A stretch of 34,090 nt of DNA from Chloromonas sp. AAM2 (taxonomy: Eukaryota > Chlorophyta > Chlorophyceae > Chlamydomonadales > Chlamydomonadaceae), in the NCBI GenBank assembly GCA_004335635.1, contig QAXH01005821.1, positions 1 through 34,090 on the forward strand. The letters are read 5' to 3'. Position numbers and translations under genes: made by a program. The notes under the pieces are model-generated. The model saw only the letters and a program-made list of their open reading frames with translations. It was not told where the DNA came from and ran no database searches. Shown here one piece after another: positions 20,601-32,800 of this stretch (positions within the stretch are counted from its first letter, which is position 1; every line of letters starts with the position of its first letter).

Positions 20601-23600
20601 CAGCCATATCACACCCGGCCAGCCCAGCTCACCAATCCAGTGCCCGCCTTCCCCTTCCTCCAGCCCTGCCCAACGCCCCCTTGCAACCCAATGCTCCCCA
20701 AGCTCCTCGCCCCCACACTCTCCCTCCCCACCCCGCTCCTACGCCGCCCTATACGCCCGCCAACTGGCCCAATCGAGCTCATCCGGACCCTTGCACACGT
20801 ACTCTTCCAGACGCAGCCATTCACCAACAGCTCTCCGACACAGCGTTGATGTCAACATAGAAGGACCTAGTCATAGTGATGCTAGCCGGCGCCTTGTACG
20901 GCCCCGATCAGCACCTCCCGTCGGCCGTAATAAAACACACACTATTGGCATGCCGGTGCGGCAACGGGACGCGGGCTTACACGCTGTGGCGCGGGAGCGC
21001 CGGGGCGGTGAGGGCTGGCGGCCAAGCCCGCTGCTGCTTGCCGCCTGGCGAACGCCCGTCGATGCAGTGGTGCGGTTTGGGAAGCGCCTGCCGCCCTCCC
21101 CAACACCTCCGAGGCGAGCAACTACCGACACTGTTACTGCCGCTGATCGCATTTCCAACAGGCCGTCGAAACCACCGTCTCGGGCCCAACGGGCCACCAG
21201 CGACAATACCAGTGGCAATGCAGCTGGCAGCCAGGCCGCTGCAGACAGCGCATATGGCATGGCGATGCCTGTCTACGGAACGCCGAAGCTTATTACAAGC
21301 AGGGCCAGGGATGCTAGTGAGTCCAGCTTGCGCCTAAGCAGCCCACATGGCAAAGGTATTCCTGAAACGCATGCTAGTGTGTTGCATGTCATGGGGGTGC
21401 ATGGGTACGGCCATGGTCCATCAGGTGCTGTCTCTGTCAGTCCAATCAAACAGTCACTCCCAGCATCCGCACCCAGCACATCATCCAGCCCTGGTTTAGC
21501 CCGGGTGGAAACTGCCACACCAGCCGCCACAGCCAATGGTCGATCAGGGCAAAGTGCTGGCTTGTCATTGCACACTGACTCAGTGCCAGGACACACCACT
21601 AATCGTCACCAGGCAGCAAGCTCCCCAGGGCGCAGGCGAAGTGATCGGCCCCCAGACCTGTGGGCAACTGACGGTGAGGCAGGGGTGTCAGCGCACCGCA
21701 TTCAACGGATGTGGCACTGACTTGTGCGTTGTGACTGGCATCCAGTTTGGATAGACAGGAGGAGGCAGAGATTATGAGAGAAGGGTGGCAGGGAGATGGG
21801 TGGCATGTCTTGGCACTCAATGTTAAGGTGGTGCATCAATGCGTGGTCACTGGGTGTTCTATGCATCCAGACATACAGGTCAGCAATCAATCCCCGCCTT
21901 GCTCAATGAATGACCGGACGCCGTGGCCAGTTTGCCCTTCGAGTGGCCAGTTCGACCTTCAAGTGGCCAGTTCGTGCATTCAGGCAGCATTCTGTCCCCA
22001 ATGCCATTCTGCTCATCACATGACTTGCACCAGCGTTCAGACAGCACCTGTCCACGTTTTGACACACGCAGAGCACCCACAGCAGCAAACCCAACACCAG
22101 GATCTCACATATCACTCTTCAGACCACGACCTCACACACGAAGATCCAGATCAGGACCTTGGCGACGTCCACCCCATATCCCAAGCCGTACAACAGCGAC
22201 AGACTGCGCCTGTCCACCGGGCGGCACCACTACTGCAGCTGTCAACCGTGCCCCTCAGGCGGTGCTGTGTCAGTGAGGGTGGCGGATATGCAGCACAACA
22301 CAGGTGGGTGCAGATAAATACCACACAGCAAAAAACAAATAGATGAAGAGACAATTTGTGTGCCCAAGAAAGCTCTGGCTTGGGCTAGCCCGCGCCCAGG
22401 CGGGTGGGATAGATAGCCGATAATAGGCGTATGCAGACAGATGGCGTGCTGGGCTAATCAGCCTGTGCCCAAGGAAAGCTCTGACTGTCTCCTCCACGTG
22501 CTCGGGTCAAATCCTTGCCCATCTCAGAGAGAGGCATTACCAAGCAACTTTTCGCTTGCAACCGGACTGCCACCGTTGCTGTATTGCATTCACTTTTTTT
22601 GCTTTGTCAGCGCATTCTCTGTCTGACTTCGCAGTCTGACTTGACACCTCGCCACATGTGCGAATATCCCTGCATGTGAACCGCACATGTCACAATGCCA
22701 CGCTGAGGCCGTACATTGCATGCATATAAAGAGCCGGCACCTTAGTTAGTTATTCCACGTTCCTGACTCCTCCGTGTAATCTCTTGCGCCTGCATGGGGC
22801 TTAGTATTAGCCACCCGGCCTCCTTACTTGCGCCGACCGGTGACCCTCTGAGACTCCAGGCTATCCCTTCAGTTGTGACTCCATATCCCGTTAGTTGTGT
22901 CAATGTAACCCTTTGAGCAGGTGTGGCAAAGATCTCTTACCAGGAATGCTTGGAGTTCTGGCTCATCCTCACCTGTGGGCAGTAAGTCTATCAGCCCATT
23001 ACTAGAGTTGCTAATGAATCAAGTGGTGACTGTCCACTTGCTTGGATCGGAGTTTTGACCATTTGCATCTAGGATTGCGGGCGTTACTAGAGTGTTTGCC
23101 CAAGAGTCCTTATTGGTTGTGTGTCGCTTGCTTGCACAGGGCTTTGTTGCAGCAATGCCCTGCGGGCATGCCAGCCATCTCATCTGATGACCAGGAAGAA
23201 GAAGAAGAAGAAGAAGAGCAGAGGTCAGAGGACGGCATGGAAGGGGATGACGCTGAGGAGAGCACCGGGAAAGAAACGGACTGGGGAGCAGACAGAGAGA
23301 CTGTGTGTGTCCAGATGAACCAGCAGGTTGGTGGCTGCACTGGCAGATGGCTCTGCACAACTGACAACATGAGTGGACATCACACAAGCAAGCCTAGGAC
23401 AGCCTGCTCTTCACGCTCCCTGCTGGTTTCTTGCTTCTTGTTGACAGTTGTAACATGGCATTACCCTCATCGACCGATACATAATGGTAACTTGGCCGAT
23501 CACTTCGGCAATCAATGGACTTGATATAAATGGACTTTGACAATCAATGGACTTTGCATCCAACGCCAGTGCACACATCAATACTGTGGGAGCGGTTGCG

Positions 23601-25824
23601 AATCGGTGCAGTCCGCTGTCGCACCCTGAAGGGCCTGACCTATGTCAGTCGGAAGACTTGGCACTGTCATCCTCGTCCCTCCGGTCCACAACTTTGACAA
23701 GGTTTACCCGTCAGATCCTCACAACCTTGTATTCGACCGAGGGCCTCAAAACCCGTGTTGTTTTGCCTCGCTTGGAGCAAGTCTTGGCACCCTGATGTGG
23801 GTTGAGAGGTTGTCCAGAAGCTTGACTGTCGCCCTGTCTGCCCTGCCGCTCCCTGTGGCTCCTCAGGTGCTTGCCCTGGAGTCACAGCTGCGCGGTGTGC
23901 TGGGTGTGCTCCAGCGGGAGAGGCGCCACAGGGAGGAGGCACAGGCCGCCCTGCGTGCAGCGCACAGGGGACTCACGGAAGAAAAGGTGAATCTGAAGCT
24001 TACAGCAGGGGACATCAAGCCTTGTTTCTATTAGGTGTACCACAATAATACCGGCCCTCTTGAACAAGAGCAGGCGCACCTGCCAAACGTAGCAAAATGC
24101 ATCTGTTGAGCCGTACAACACGCCTTGCACAGCCTTACAAAGCTTAACAAAGGCTTATGGAACTTGAAGTGCAGCGCACATGACACTGATGGAGGTGCAG
24201 GTGGGGGAGTAGAGATCATGTCCGAGGCTGTGCTGACAAGTGGTATAAGCATAAGACCTGGAGCCTTTCCCTTGCGTGTGTTACAATGGTGAACAGAAGG
24301 CTTGATGTAGTTCAACGGCCTAGCAGCTTGCAAACAAGTGTCGCCCCAGATCAGCACAATGAACCTTCCAGGCTGGACTTACATACAGTGTGAAAAAAGA
24401 TGTTTGCCAGTTCTTGGACAATTTCCAAGAACACCACTGGAACCAGTGTGGGGCCAGCAAAAGGGGACAACTTCAGGGGACAACTTTTGTTGTGCGGGAT
24501 GATGGGCGCCTGTGCCTCAAGTATACCGTTCTTACACAATGCTGATGATATTTCACCTGTGAATGTATCTATAGGAGAATGCAGGCCAACGTCTTCTGCT
24601 TAATTACCCAACCAGCCAAGCAGAAAATATATCTGTGTTCACACCATTATGGTGCACTTGATGCAGGCCGCCAGTTCAGTGCGTGAGGCCAATCTCATGA
24701 CCGACAACCGCCGACTGCACTCGACAGTTGAGGCGCTCCAAGGCCAACTGCCAGCTTCCCTGCAGCCCCTCACGTCACTCTACGAGTCACACATCTCACA
24801 TGCCCAAGACACAGCGCTGCAGCTGTCCCAGGTCAATGACCAGTTGGCAGCGAGGGTGGCTCGATTGGAGTTGCAACTCAGCATGCTGCGACAAGAAGGT
24901 AAGGGCGGTGTGGTGCGCGTCAACATGCTTGACTTTAAGTTTGGTATGGCACGAACTTGGTTTGTTGCCAGACATTGAAATTACTGCTATTTCGTCAGTT
25001 TGTCGTCAGCCACCAACGCCATGTGTTGCGACTGTCGAGCCTTCCTGTTTCCAATGTGGCAATCCTTCCATGAAGCCAAGAGCAAAGACGTATAGGACCT
25101 GACAGATGTGTAGCCTGGAGCGCAAAACACATTGGCCTGGCCTGACGTTTCAAGTTGCCGTGTCTGTTTTACTTGCTACTGGTGTGTTTGACAGGGCGTG
25201 TACCCAATCAGGCACGGTCCAAGCCGCCAGCGTACCGTGCACTTGAGCAACAGGTAACAATGCCAGACTGCACAGGGACTTGACCGTCATACTCCTGAGT
25301 CTCTTTGTGTTTGCGTAAGTGCTACAGGAACGTTGGAGGCCTTGATCTGAGTCTTGTCTGTTTTGGGTTAGACGGCACAGTCTGGCTCTGTCTGATGCAT
25401 GCCTGGGGCCTTTGGTTGCTGCATGTTGTGCCAAATTTGCTGTTGTGCCTAGCTTTGCTTTGGGCACTAACCTAATTATCTTGCTTGTGGGCTGGTTCAT
25501 CAGAATCAAACGCTCAGCTGACTCAAATGCCTTATGAACCCTGTGTACCTGGCCTGGAGTGTGTGCTCTCGTCTCATGCATTGCATACCTCGTGTGTGAT
25601 GGCTTCATGTAACCTCCCTCTCATGTACAAGTGCGCATGCATGCCATGTACATTTCATGCCATGCACGTAGTGTTTGGCGTTGTGGTGCCCGTAGGTGCT
25701 TGAGTTGACTCGGCGCTGTGAGGCTGCCGAGGCCCAGGCCCGTGAGGCACGCCGAGTGGCGCGGGTGAACGCCCTGGCCGCTAAACAGGCCGAACTGATG
25801 CTGGGGCAGGCAGTGGGCAAGTGA
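17633..25824 (+). CDS. Kinesin-like protein with degenerate motor and C-terminal coiled coils
   Basis: Modelled exons are 17633-17893 (or from 17699 if that is an acceptor), 18248-19201, 19504-21673, 22921-22981, 23140-23326, 23867-23986, 24667-24898, 25195-25253 and 25696-25824. Phases match throughout and sum to 4173 nt, about 1390 aa. Motor-like landmarks appear in the right order: HEFTYEP near the usual FTFDHVF position, WTDGFNASILLPG at the DGYNATIFAYGQTGSGKT position, LTVVQLAGMG (about 273-282) at the VDLAGSE position, and APLLAGNVSTTVVTASDSE at the LLQDSLGGNSKTVMIANVSP position. The P-loop GxxxxGK[ST], switch I SSRSH and the switch II Asp are all absent. Then come about 700 Ser/Pro/Arg-rich residues with a short coiled coil (about 625-650), an acidic Glu run (23190-23220), and coiled coils in the last exons ending GQAVGK. 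The start codon and the 19504-21673 donor are the weakest calls. The kinesin relationship is inference from motifs remembered, not a search. Confidence 0.6.
21674..22920. other. Long intron or alternative exon region of the kinesin-like gene
   Basis: The large exon can continue in frame to a stop at 21718-21720, so a shorter isoform ending there is possible. The preferred model leaves at GTGAGG (21674) and rejoins at 22921. Open frames at 21890-22302 have the same Ser/Pro/Gln-rich style and end at a plausible donor (CACAG/GTGGGT), but their entry phase did not fit. Diverged copies of CCCAAGRAAGCTCTG occur at about 22361 and 22468. Confidence 0.45.
23190..23219 (+). repeat. GAA run coding poly-Glu
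   Basis: GAA codons in tandem within the 23140-23326 exon give eight consecutive Glu followed by a further acidic stretch (GMEGDDAEESTGKE). The minus strand reading is poly-Ser and is a shadow. Confidence 0.8.
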
Positions 25825-26877
25825 GACAGCGTGAACCATGTGGGGCCCAGCACGCGTGGCTCTGTATGCTGCAGATTTGAGGCAGTGTGTACTTCAGACA
25901 ACACTCTGTGAAATTAACCCTGACCTCTGCTGCTTGATGCCAGGAGCAAATAGACAATGTGGTAAAGCGAGATGGTGTTAGGCTTGTGGAGAGTGAGGAC
26001 GCATGGTGCAGCATGTGTCCGATGTGGGATAGCGCCGGTGTTCACATTTGATTTTGTGAAGCCATTAATATTCCAGTGTAACCCACAGTTGTTTAAGACA
26101 GGACTGGTAGGAGTGGTGAGTATACGAGCCAGCGCCTTGAACTTCTCGATTGGAATACCTTGCCTGCTGGCCACCAGTTTTTGCAAACTGTTTGTTGAGC
26201 ATATGAATGTGAATTCAGCCTTGTTAAACTGTAGTACAGCCTTGGTTGGTAATGCGTGTTGTATGTACGTAGTTATGCGCTGTACCACCACTGCTGCAGT
26301 ATCTTTGAACACGTGATCCCCCTCCTTCTTAGTGGATATAGTAGTGCTGCATTCAGGCCTATTGCTGCTTGCCCTTCTTTCCTCAGGATTTGGCCAGGTT
26401 CCGTCCCGTGCCTTGTGACGGCTACCCTGAAGTAAACAAATTTATAAATCAATGCTACACATAACCCAGTGCATCCGGCGGGCCCGGGTCGAGGCTAAAC
26501 CCTCAGTTGGTGCAGGGCAAGAGCACGATGATCTCGGGCCACAGGCTTCTTTTGCAAAAGCAATTCACCCTTTGTGTTCGGTCGGTACCAGAGTGCGAAG
26601 TTTAAATTTGAACCTGACTTGGCTTCAACAAGGCATGAACACCAAGCCTGCAGTAGCAAGCAGCGCTATCCCCCAGGGCTACACATTTCTGCAACTCAAA
26701 GTTTCACAGAGTTGGTTGCAAAGAAACAGACTATCTTCAACGGCATTTTGCAGGCGTTTGGTGAGGCTTGTTGCCGAGCGGTGATCGGCTGATATGGGAC
26801 CAGAGAAACACAACTGATAGCCGCCCTGCAACTTAGTGACCTGGTGCGCGTTTATCACTACTGCAATCCTTGCAAGG
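25825..26877. other. Intergenic region between kinesin-like and MGDG synthase genes
   Basis: Contains the 3' end of the upstream gene, dispersed repeat B copy 3, and the presumed promoter and 5' leader of the MGDG synthase gene. No TATA box or coding chain could be supported. Open frames at 25972-26316 are overlapped by equal-length frames on the other strand and resemble no family. Confidence 0.5.
26399..26453 (+). mobile_element. Dispersed repeat B, copy 3
   Basis: More diverged match to 7139-7190 and 8432-8482: CCGTCCCGTGCCTTGTGACGG, then GCTACCCTGAAGTAAACAAA and a TTTATAAATCAATG tail. It lies about 425 bases upstream of the MGDG synthase start codon. Confidence 0.55.
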
Positions 26878-29800
26878 ATGGTGCTTAGCAGCGCACCCCC
26901 TGACCGAGATGCGCGCTTCCTGCACCCGGGCCTTCCTGCTCTCATACTTGGTTCCCAGCTTGCAACAGGAATACGCAGTGCAAGGCCCAAGGCAACGCAA
27001 AAGCCACCAAAAGCATCATGCGAGCCAGCGGGTGGGAATCAGGGACAAGGTTCCAGCTCTTCTGGATCGGACAGCAAAGGACTGAGCAGTAGCAGCACGG
27101 AAAGCAGCAGCTGGCGATTTTCCCTACCTCACCCGACCTTCACTGGGGCATTCATCGGAATTGGAGCTGGTGGCGCTGCTTACGTGAGAGTGCTATAGAT
27201 GCATGCATGAATTCATGGCGGATCTTGCCGTGCCGTTGTCGTGGCATCGATGCTGACCTGTCAGTAGGTGGCACTGCGCTTTTTGCTTGCAGGCGGGCAA
27301 TGTCGGCAAGGCAGTGGCCTTGTGGCCCTTCTCCAAATCTCACAAAGGTGCGTGCTCAGTGATTTGAACCAGTAGGAGTGTTCACAGACGAAACTCTGTT
27401 CAGAAGGGGTCATGCAACTCACACTTGGAACTCAACCTCCTTGTCTTTAATGTGCAACCCAAAGGTCAACAGGCATATCAGTCTTGCATTCCCATGAGAT
27501 ACGCATGTGACTTGTGTGGTCTGCAGAATGACCATTCTATGGGATGGTTTGCTCGCAGTTTTTGGTGGGAAAATCGATGCGCATACTTGGTACACGAACG
27601 GTGCATGTGATTTTCTTTTTGTGCAGCTGCTACTGACGAAAAGAAGAGCAAGCGCGTTCTCATCATGATGAGCAACACTGGAGGCGGGCACAGGGCCAGT
27701 GCTGAGGCGTTGAGAGATGCTTTCAAGGAGAAGTACGGAGACCAATACAAGGTGTGGCACAACGAAGGAAGAATGTTGTTACATGCTCATTTACAGGCTG
27801 TGACTCCGCATCCAGGGGTGTTTTTGTGCATGCACAGATATGATGTGCCGATACTAACAGGACGAACCCCGAGTCACATGAAGGAGAGAACATGAACTGA
27901 TGCTTGGAACCACATGCAATCATGTGACGTGCTTGACTCCAAGTTCGCAGCCAGGGATCTTTATTTGTTTTGACACAACTGGACACATTGGGCGTACGGT
28001 GACTCGACTACTCCTCTGCAATTGTGGTGTCCATGCACTGTGGGCCCCGTTCAATCGCGCAACGATAACAAACTTGCATCAGCCCCTGTCTACCGGGCCG
28101 ATGTTGAGCCCTGCATAAAGGTTGCATAGCTCACAGCCCTCATCATGACTGCGCCGACTGAGTTTATGCCATGACCCTTGTTGTGATTCGTTAGGATAAA
28201 GAGACTTATGTCTTGATGGTGAAATGAGCAGATAGCGTCAGACTTGATGATGATATCATCACATGCAGCCACACAATCAGAGATGGAGGTGATGCTGCCG
28301 CTCTCCATGCAGGTATCCATAGTGGACATGTGGAAGGATCACACACCGCCTCCCTTCCGCCAGATGCCCGACAGCTATTCCTTCCTCGTACGCCACTCCA
28401 TCCTGTGGCGCATGTCGTACGAGATGACACAGCCCAAGGCATTCCACGTGCCATACCTGGCATTCTGCAGGTAACTGACCGACCACTCTAAAGATGGTTT
28501 GAGACAAGAATCAAATGGCTGCATCGTCGGAATGAGCAGCTTCACAGGCTTGCAAGCATGCGCAAGCACACCGGGCAGGCATGGAAGCTTCAGGAGCAAA
28601 ACCATAACCAGGATAACAGGCACTTGATAGTCACACCATAGCCTGCAGCGGCTGTGCATAGTTGCAACGGCTGCATATGCAAGCAACTTCTGTGCACGTG
28701 CAAGCAACTCCTGTGCACGTGCAAGCAACGTCAATATCATCTATATTAGCATGGGTATGGATAGCCACCCATAACCATTTATGGGCAAATGGTTAGGGTT
28801 ATATCTACCCATTACCCATGTCATGCCGCGTGCCTGTTGCGTGCAGCGTGTTCATGCGCAATGGGCTCAGCAAGGCCTTTGACACCTACCAGCCAGACCT
28901 CGTGGTAAGCAAGGACAGGAGTGGACACCGATCATGGTCATGAGCATAGGCAACCATGTACGTTGACATAACATAACTTTGCATCGTGTTCAAAAAGGAA
29001 AACATCATGAAACTGCTGGGCACCTGCGATTTGCTTGTGCTGTGTCCCTTCTTTGTGTGGTGTCCCGGATGCATGACATAAACTGATAGCTGTGGCATCT
29101 TGACCTCTCCCCGTATTGTGCGGCGCTGTCAACTGCAGCCAAACAGGCCACTGAGAGTGAGGTGCTCATACTGCCCATGTGCACTGCCATATCGATCAAC
29201 TTGACGCACTGCATGGAAATTAAATATCAATATTTCTGTTGCGCCTGCACCATCCGCTGCCGTGTTACAGATGTGGCGCTATCTATTGGTCCAGGTACAT
29301 GAATAGTAGTCAAAGGTTTGGCCAGTATTCAAATAGAAAGTATCATTTCTTTTGCACCCGCACCGGCCCCTGCTGTGGCGCAGGTGTCCGTCCACCCGCT
29401 CATGCAGCATGTGCCCATACGGGTGCTCAAGCAGCGCATACGCAGCGGCAGGCAGCAGCCATGCAATTTCGCAACGGTGAGAACCTGCAAATGAACTGGA
29501 ATGCATGCGCATTTGGTCACACGCTACTGCTACTGGGCTCTGCCCCACGTGTCTCTTTCCAGGCTGTCACATGTTGCGTATTCCCTACATTGCACACATC
29601 TGCGTGCGCTTTGACACATGTGTTTGCAAGTTGCCACAGTTATTTGTCCGGACCCACCTGTCTCAGACGAGTGGGGATGGTTTCTTGCCCTTCTTCTCAC
29701 ACTGCGCATGCGCCTACTGTGGCTGCCTGCCCCACATGCCCCAGGTGATCACAGACTTCACGACCTGCCACAACACGTGGTTTCACCCGCACGCCACGCG

Positions 29801-32800
29801 CTGCTTCGTGCCCACCGAGTTCTGCGCCATGCTGGCGCGCAAGAACGGGCTGCAGGACGAACAGATCGTGCAGCATGGTGAGTTGGGAAGAGGGATGGCA
29901 CCAGTCAACAAGGGGCCTCCACCTGCTTGTGCCGGTTACTGCCAAATACCATGCACAATAACAGGGGGCTGATTTGGCAGGATGAGGGCATGATTGGAGG
30001 GGGGTCAGTCAACAACGGTCTGCATATTGACAACTGAATCAGATTTTGTTACTGCATCGGCCTGCTTGGTTGTTTGAGCCGGGGTAAGGGGAGTTCACTT
30101 TGACAACCAGCAAAGCACAGCTTATCCAGCTCAACTCGCGGTCCTGCTTCCCCAGGCCTGCCCATCCGCCCCATCTTCTCCAAGCGCCTCCCCTCCAAGC
30201 ACGCGCTGCGCAAGCGGCTGGGCATCGACACGCACCTGCCCACCGTGCTGCTGGTGGGCGGGGGCGAGGGCATGGGGGCGCTCGAGGAGACGGTGGCGCA
30301 GCTGGACCTCAAGCTGGGCAGCAAAGCGCAGGTAACAGGGAGCAGGACTGGCCCGCAAGTTGACATGGCAGTGCATGTATTGGGGACCGTCACAATAGGG
30401 AAGCTGTGCAGCACTGCGCATGTAACGGGGACATGATACCATATGACCTTCATGCCAGGGAGTTATTAGGTGTCCATGGCCTTCATACCAGGGAGTTTCT
30501 AAGTGTCCATGGCGTGTCGAGCGTACAACACAATGTGGCTAACTGGCGTAATTCCAGATATGCGGTGATTAAGATGTTAAGGCACGATGTGTTTAGGATA
30601 GAGTTCGCGATGGTGTGAGATGAGGCGTGGGCGCAGATAAGGCAGGGAAAGGTTGACACGACTGTGACAGAGTACGTTTGTGTTGAAGCATGGGAGAAGT
30701 AAGCCCTGGAGATTCATGGCAGCTATACCGATCATCGCTGAACCCTGATTAGCAGGGCTGCGACAAGTTGGTCACCATTTTGTGCCAGAAACCTGTCTGC
30801 CCTGGAACATGCGTGAAGCCCTACTTGGTGGAATTGGCAGGGCAGGTTTGCGGTGGCGCGAGTGAAGGCGTGGGGGAAGCAGTAGGCCTTAGCGGTGGCA
30901 GGGCTGGGCTGACACACGTTTATCAGGGCAGAAGCGGTGCAGCAATGGTGTGAGATGAGGCGTGGAGGCACATGCGCATCAGACAAGGGACAACCTGGCC
31001 TGCTCAGCCACGTGGTTTGACAGCAGATGTGCAGAGGCATATCAGGCCACCTGCAGCGCCTTGTTAGCAGCACCACCTTGTCAAGAGCAACCTCCGCAAT
31101 CTGTATACCAGAACGTTCAGTAGTACTGACTGCAACGACAGGATGCCTTTACCTCACGACTTTCAGTAGGCCGGCTCTGCCTGGCAGGCTGCTACTAGCC
31201 TCTGCCATTGGCCCCATGGCTTACCATGCAGGCGGTGGTGATCTGCGGTCGCAACAAGAAGCTGCTCGCGCGGCTCGGGGGCAAGAAGCAGCCCAACGGC
31301 CTGGTGGTGCAGGCGTGCGGCTTTGTGGACAACATTCACGAGTGGATGGCTGCATGCGACACAATCATCACAAAGGTGAATAGTTGTGGGTTGTGGTAAG
31401 CCATAAGGGCCTGCATAGGGCTTACATTGATGATCATAAGGGCACACTCCTTCGTGAACATGTGACCAGCCTTATCCTCTTGTAGCGTGTCACGGCTTGA
31501 GGATCCCGTAATCACATGCGCTGCACGTTGCTTGCACCGCAGGCGGGTCCCGGCACCATTGCCGAGGCACTCATCAGCGGACTGCCCATCCTGCTCAACG
31601 GAAACGTGCCATGCCAGGTGCGATACTTCAGAGTCATGATGCGAACAGAGAAGAACAACTGCCGATCCATAAAAAGGATCACTCCTTTGAGGACAGGCTG
31701 GAATGGACCTGCGCGGTTCGGAGGGCAGCAGTTACTTACAATTGTACCATGCCAGATGGAAGCACTGGCGATAGATTGGTTGTCTTTTTGCGGCACGGCT
31801 AGGATGAGCCTGTGTGGGGCAGTGGGGTGCAGGGTATAGGGAGTAGCATGGCCGTGCACGATCATCAGTGCTGGACTGCACGTGTGCGAGTTCGCATGCT
31901 GGCAGTGTCGGCAATGTGGCCTGCCAGAAGCACGAGGCCACATGCCGTTGAGGACGGTGAGCAGTCGCTTTGTACCCTTGAGTACTCCAGCCTAAGTGCC
32001 TGAGATGACGTCGAGTCGTGGCACGAGCTTTCCGATAAGGCTATGCGTCATTTTGTGCTTATAAGCTGTCAGTGGTAATGTTCGTGTACATTTTCGGTTA
32101 CAGGTAACTCGTACTATGCATGTTAGGTTTATAAGCTGTCTGGCCTTGTCCATGTATTTGTTGGTCACAGGAGGAGGGCAACATCCCATACGTGATTGAC
32201 AACGGTGTGGGTGACTTCGAGGCTCAGCCCGACAAGATCGCGCACATCATGCAGCGCTGGCTGCTGCCAGAAGACGAGGGTAGCAGAGAGGCATTCAAAC
32301 ACATGGCAGCAAGGTGAGGGCATGTCATCATGATCATTTGTTACATGATTCATCAGGAGTTTACCCCATGGTACTGCAGCTAGACACTATCCCTCTTCAT
32401 ATGCGGCTGCCGATGAGAAATGAAATGGTGGAATGAGGTGAGGGCAGTGGTATGCGCCTGCAACATTTAGCAAGCGGCAGTGTCGCTTGGTTTCGGGGCG
32501 GCAACGTGGCTACAATGATACGGTAGGCTTCAGGCAGCCCAGGACATGTTCAGCATGTGGCGAGCGTGAGTGCATGCTGATGTTTCACCTGATGGAGGTA
32601 CGGTTACATGCTGCATGTACGGTCACCTGATGGAGGTACGGTTACATGAACGCCTTGTTTGGATCAAGGTGAGCTACGCTGCATTTTGCGTTCACTGTGG
32701 GTCGACTGACTGGCGTACATTGCAAACTCGGAAACGTGTGCAGTTTGGCATTGGCACGAGCGTTTAGGTGACGATGAGCTGTACTCAAAATCGCGCTGGC

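Noticed and set aside
20198..21599. Several frames of 70-150 residues on both strands
   Set aside because: They lie inside the single long plus-strand exon 19504-21673, whose low-complexity codons leave other frames open by chance.
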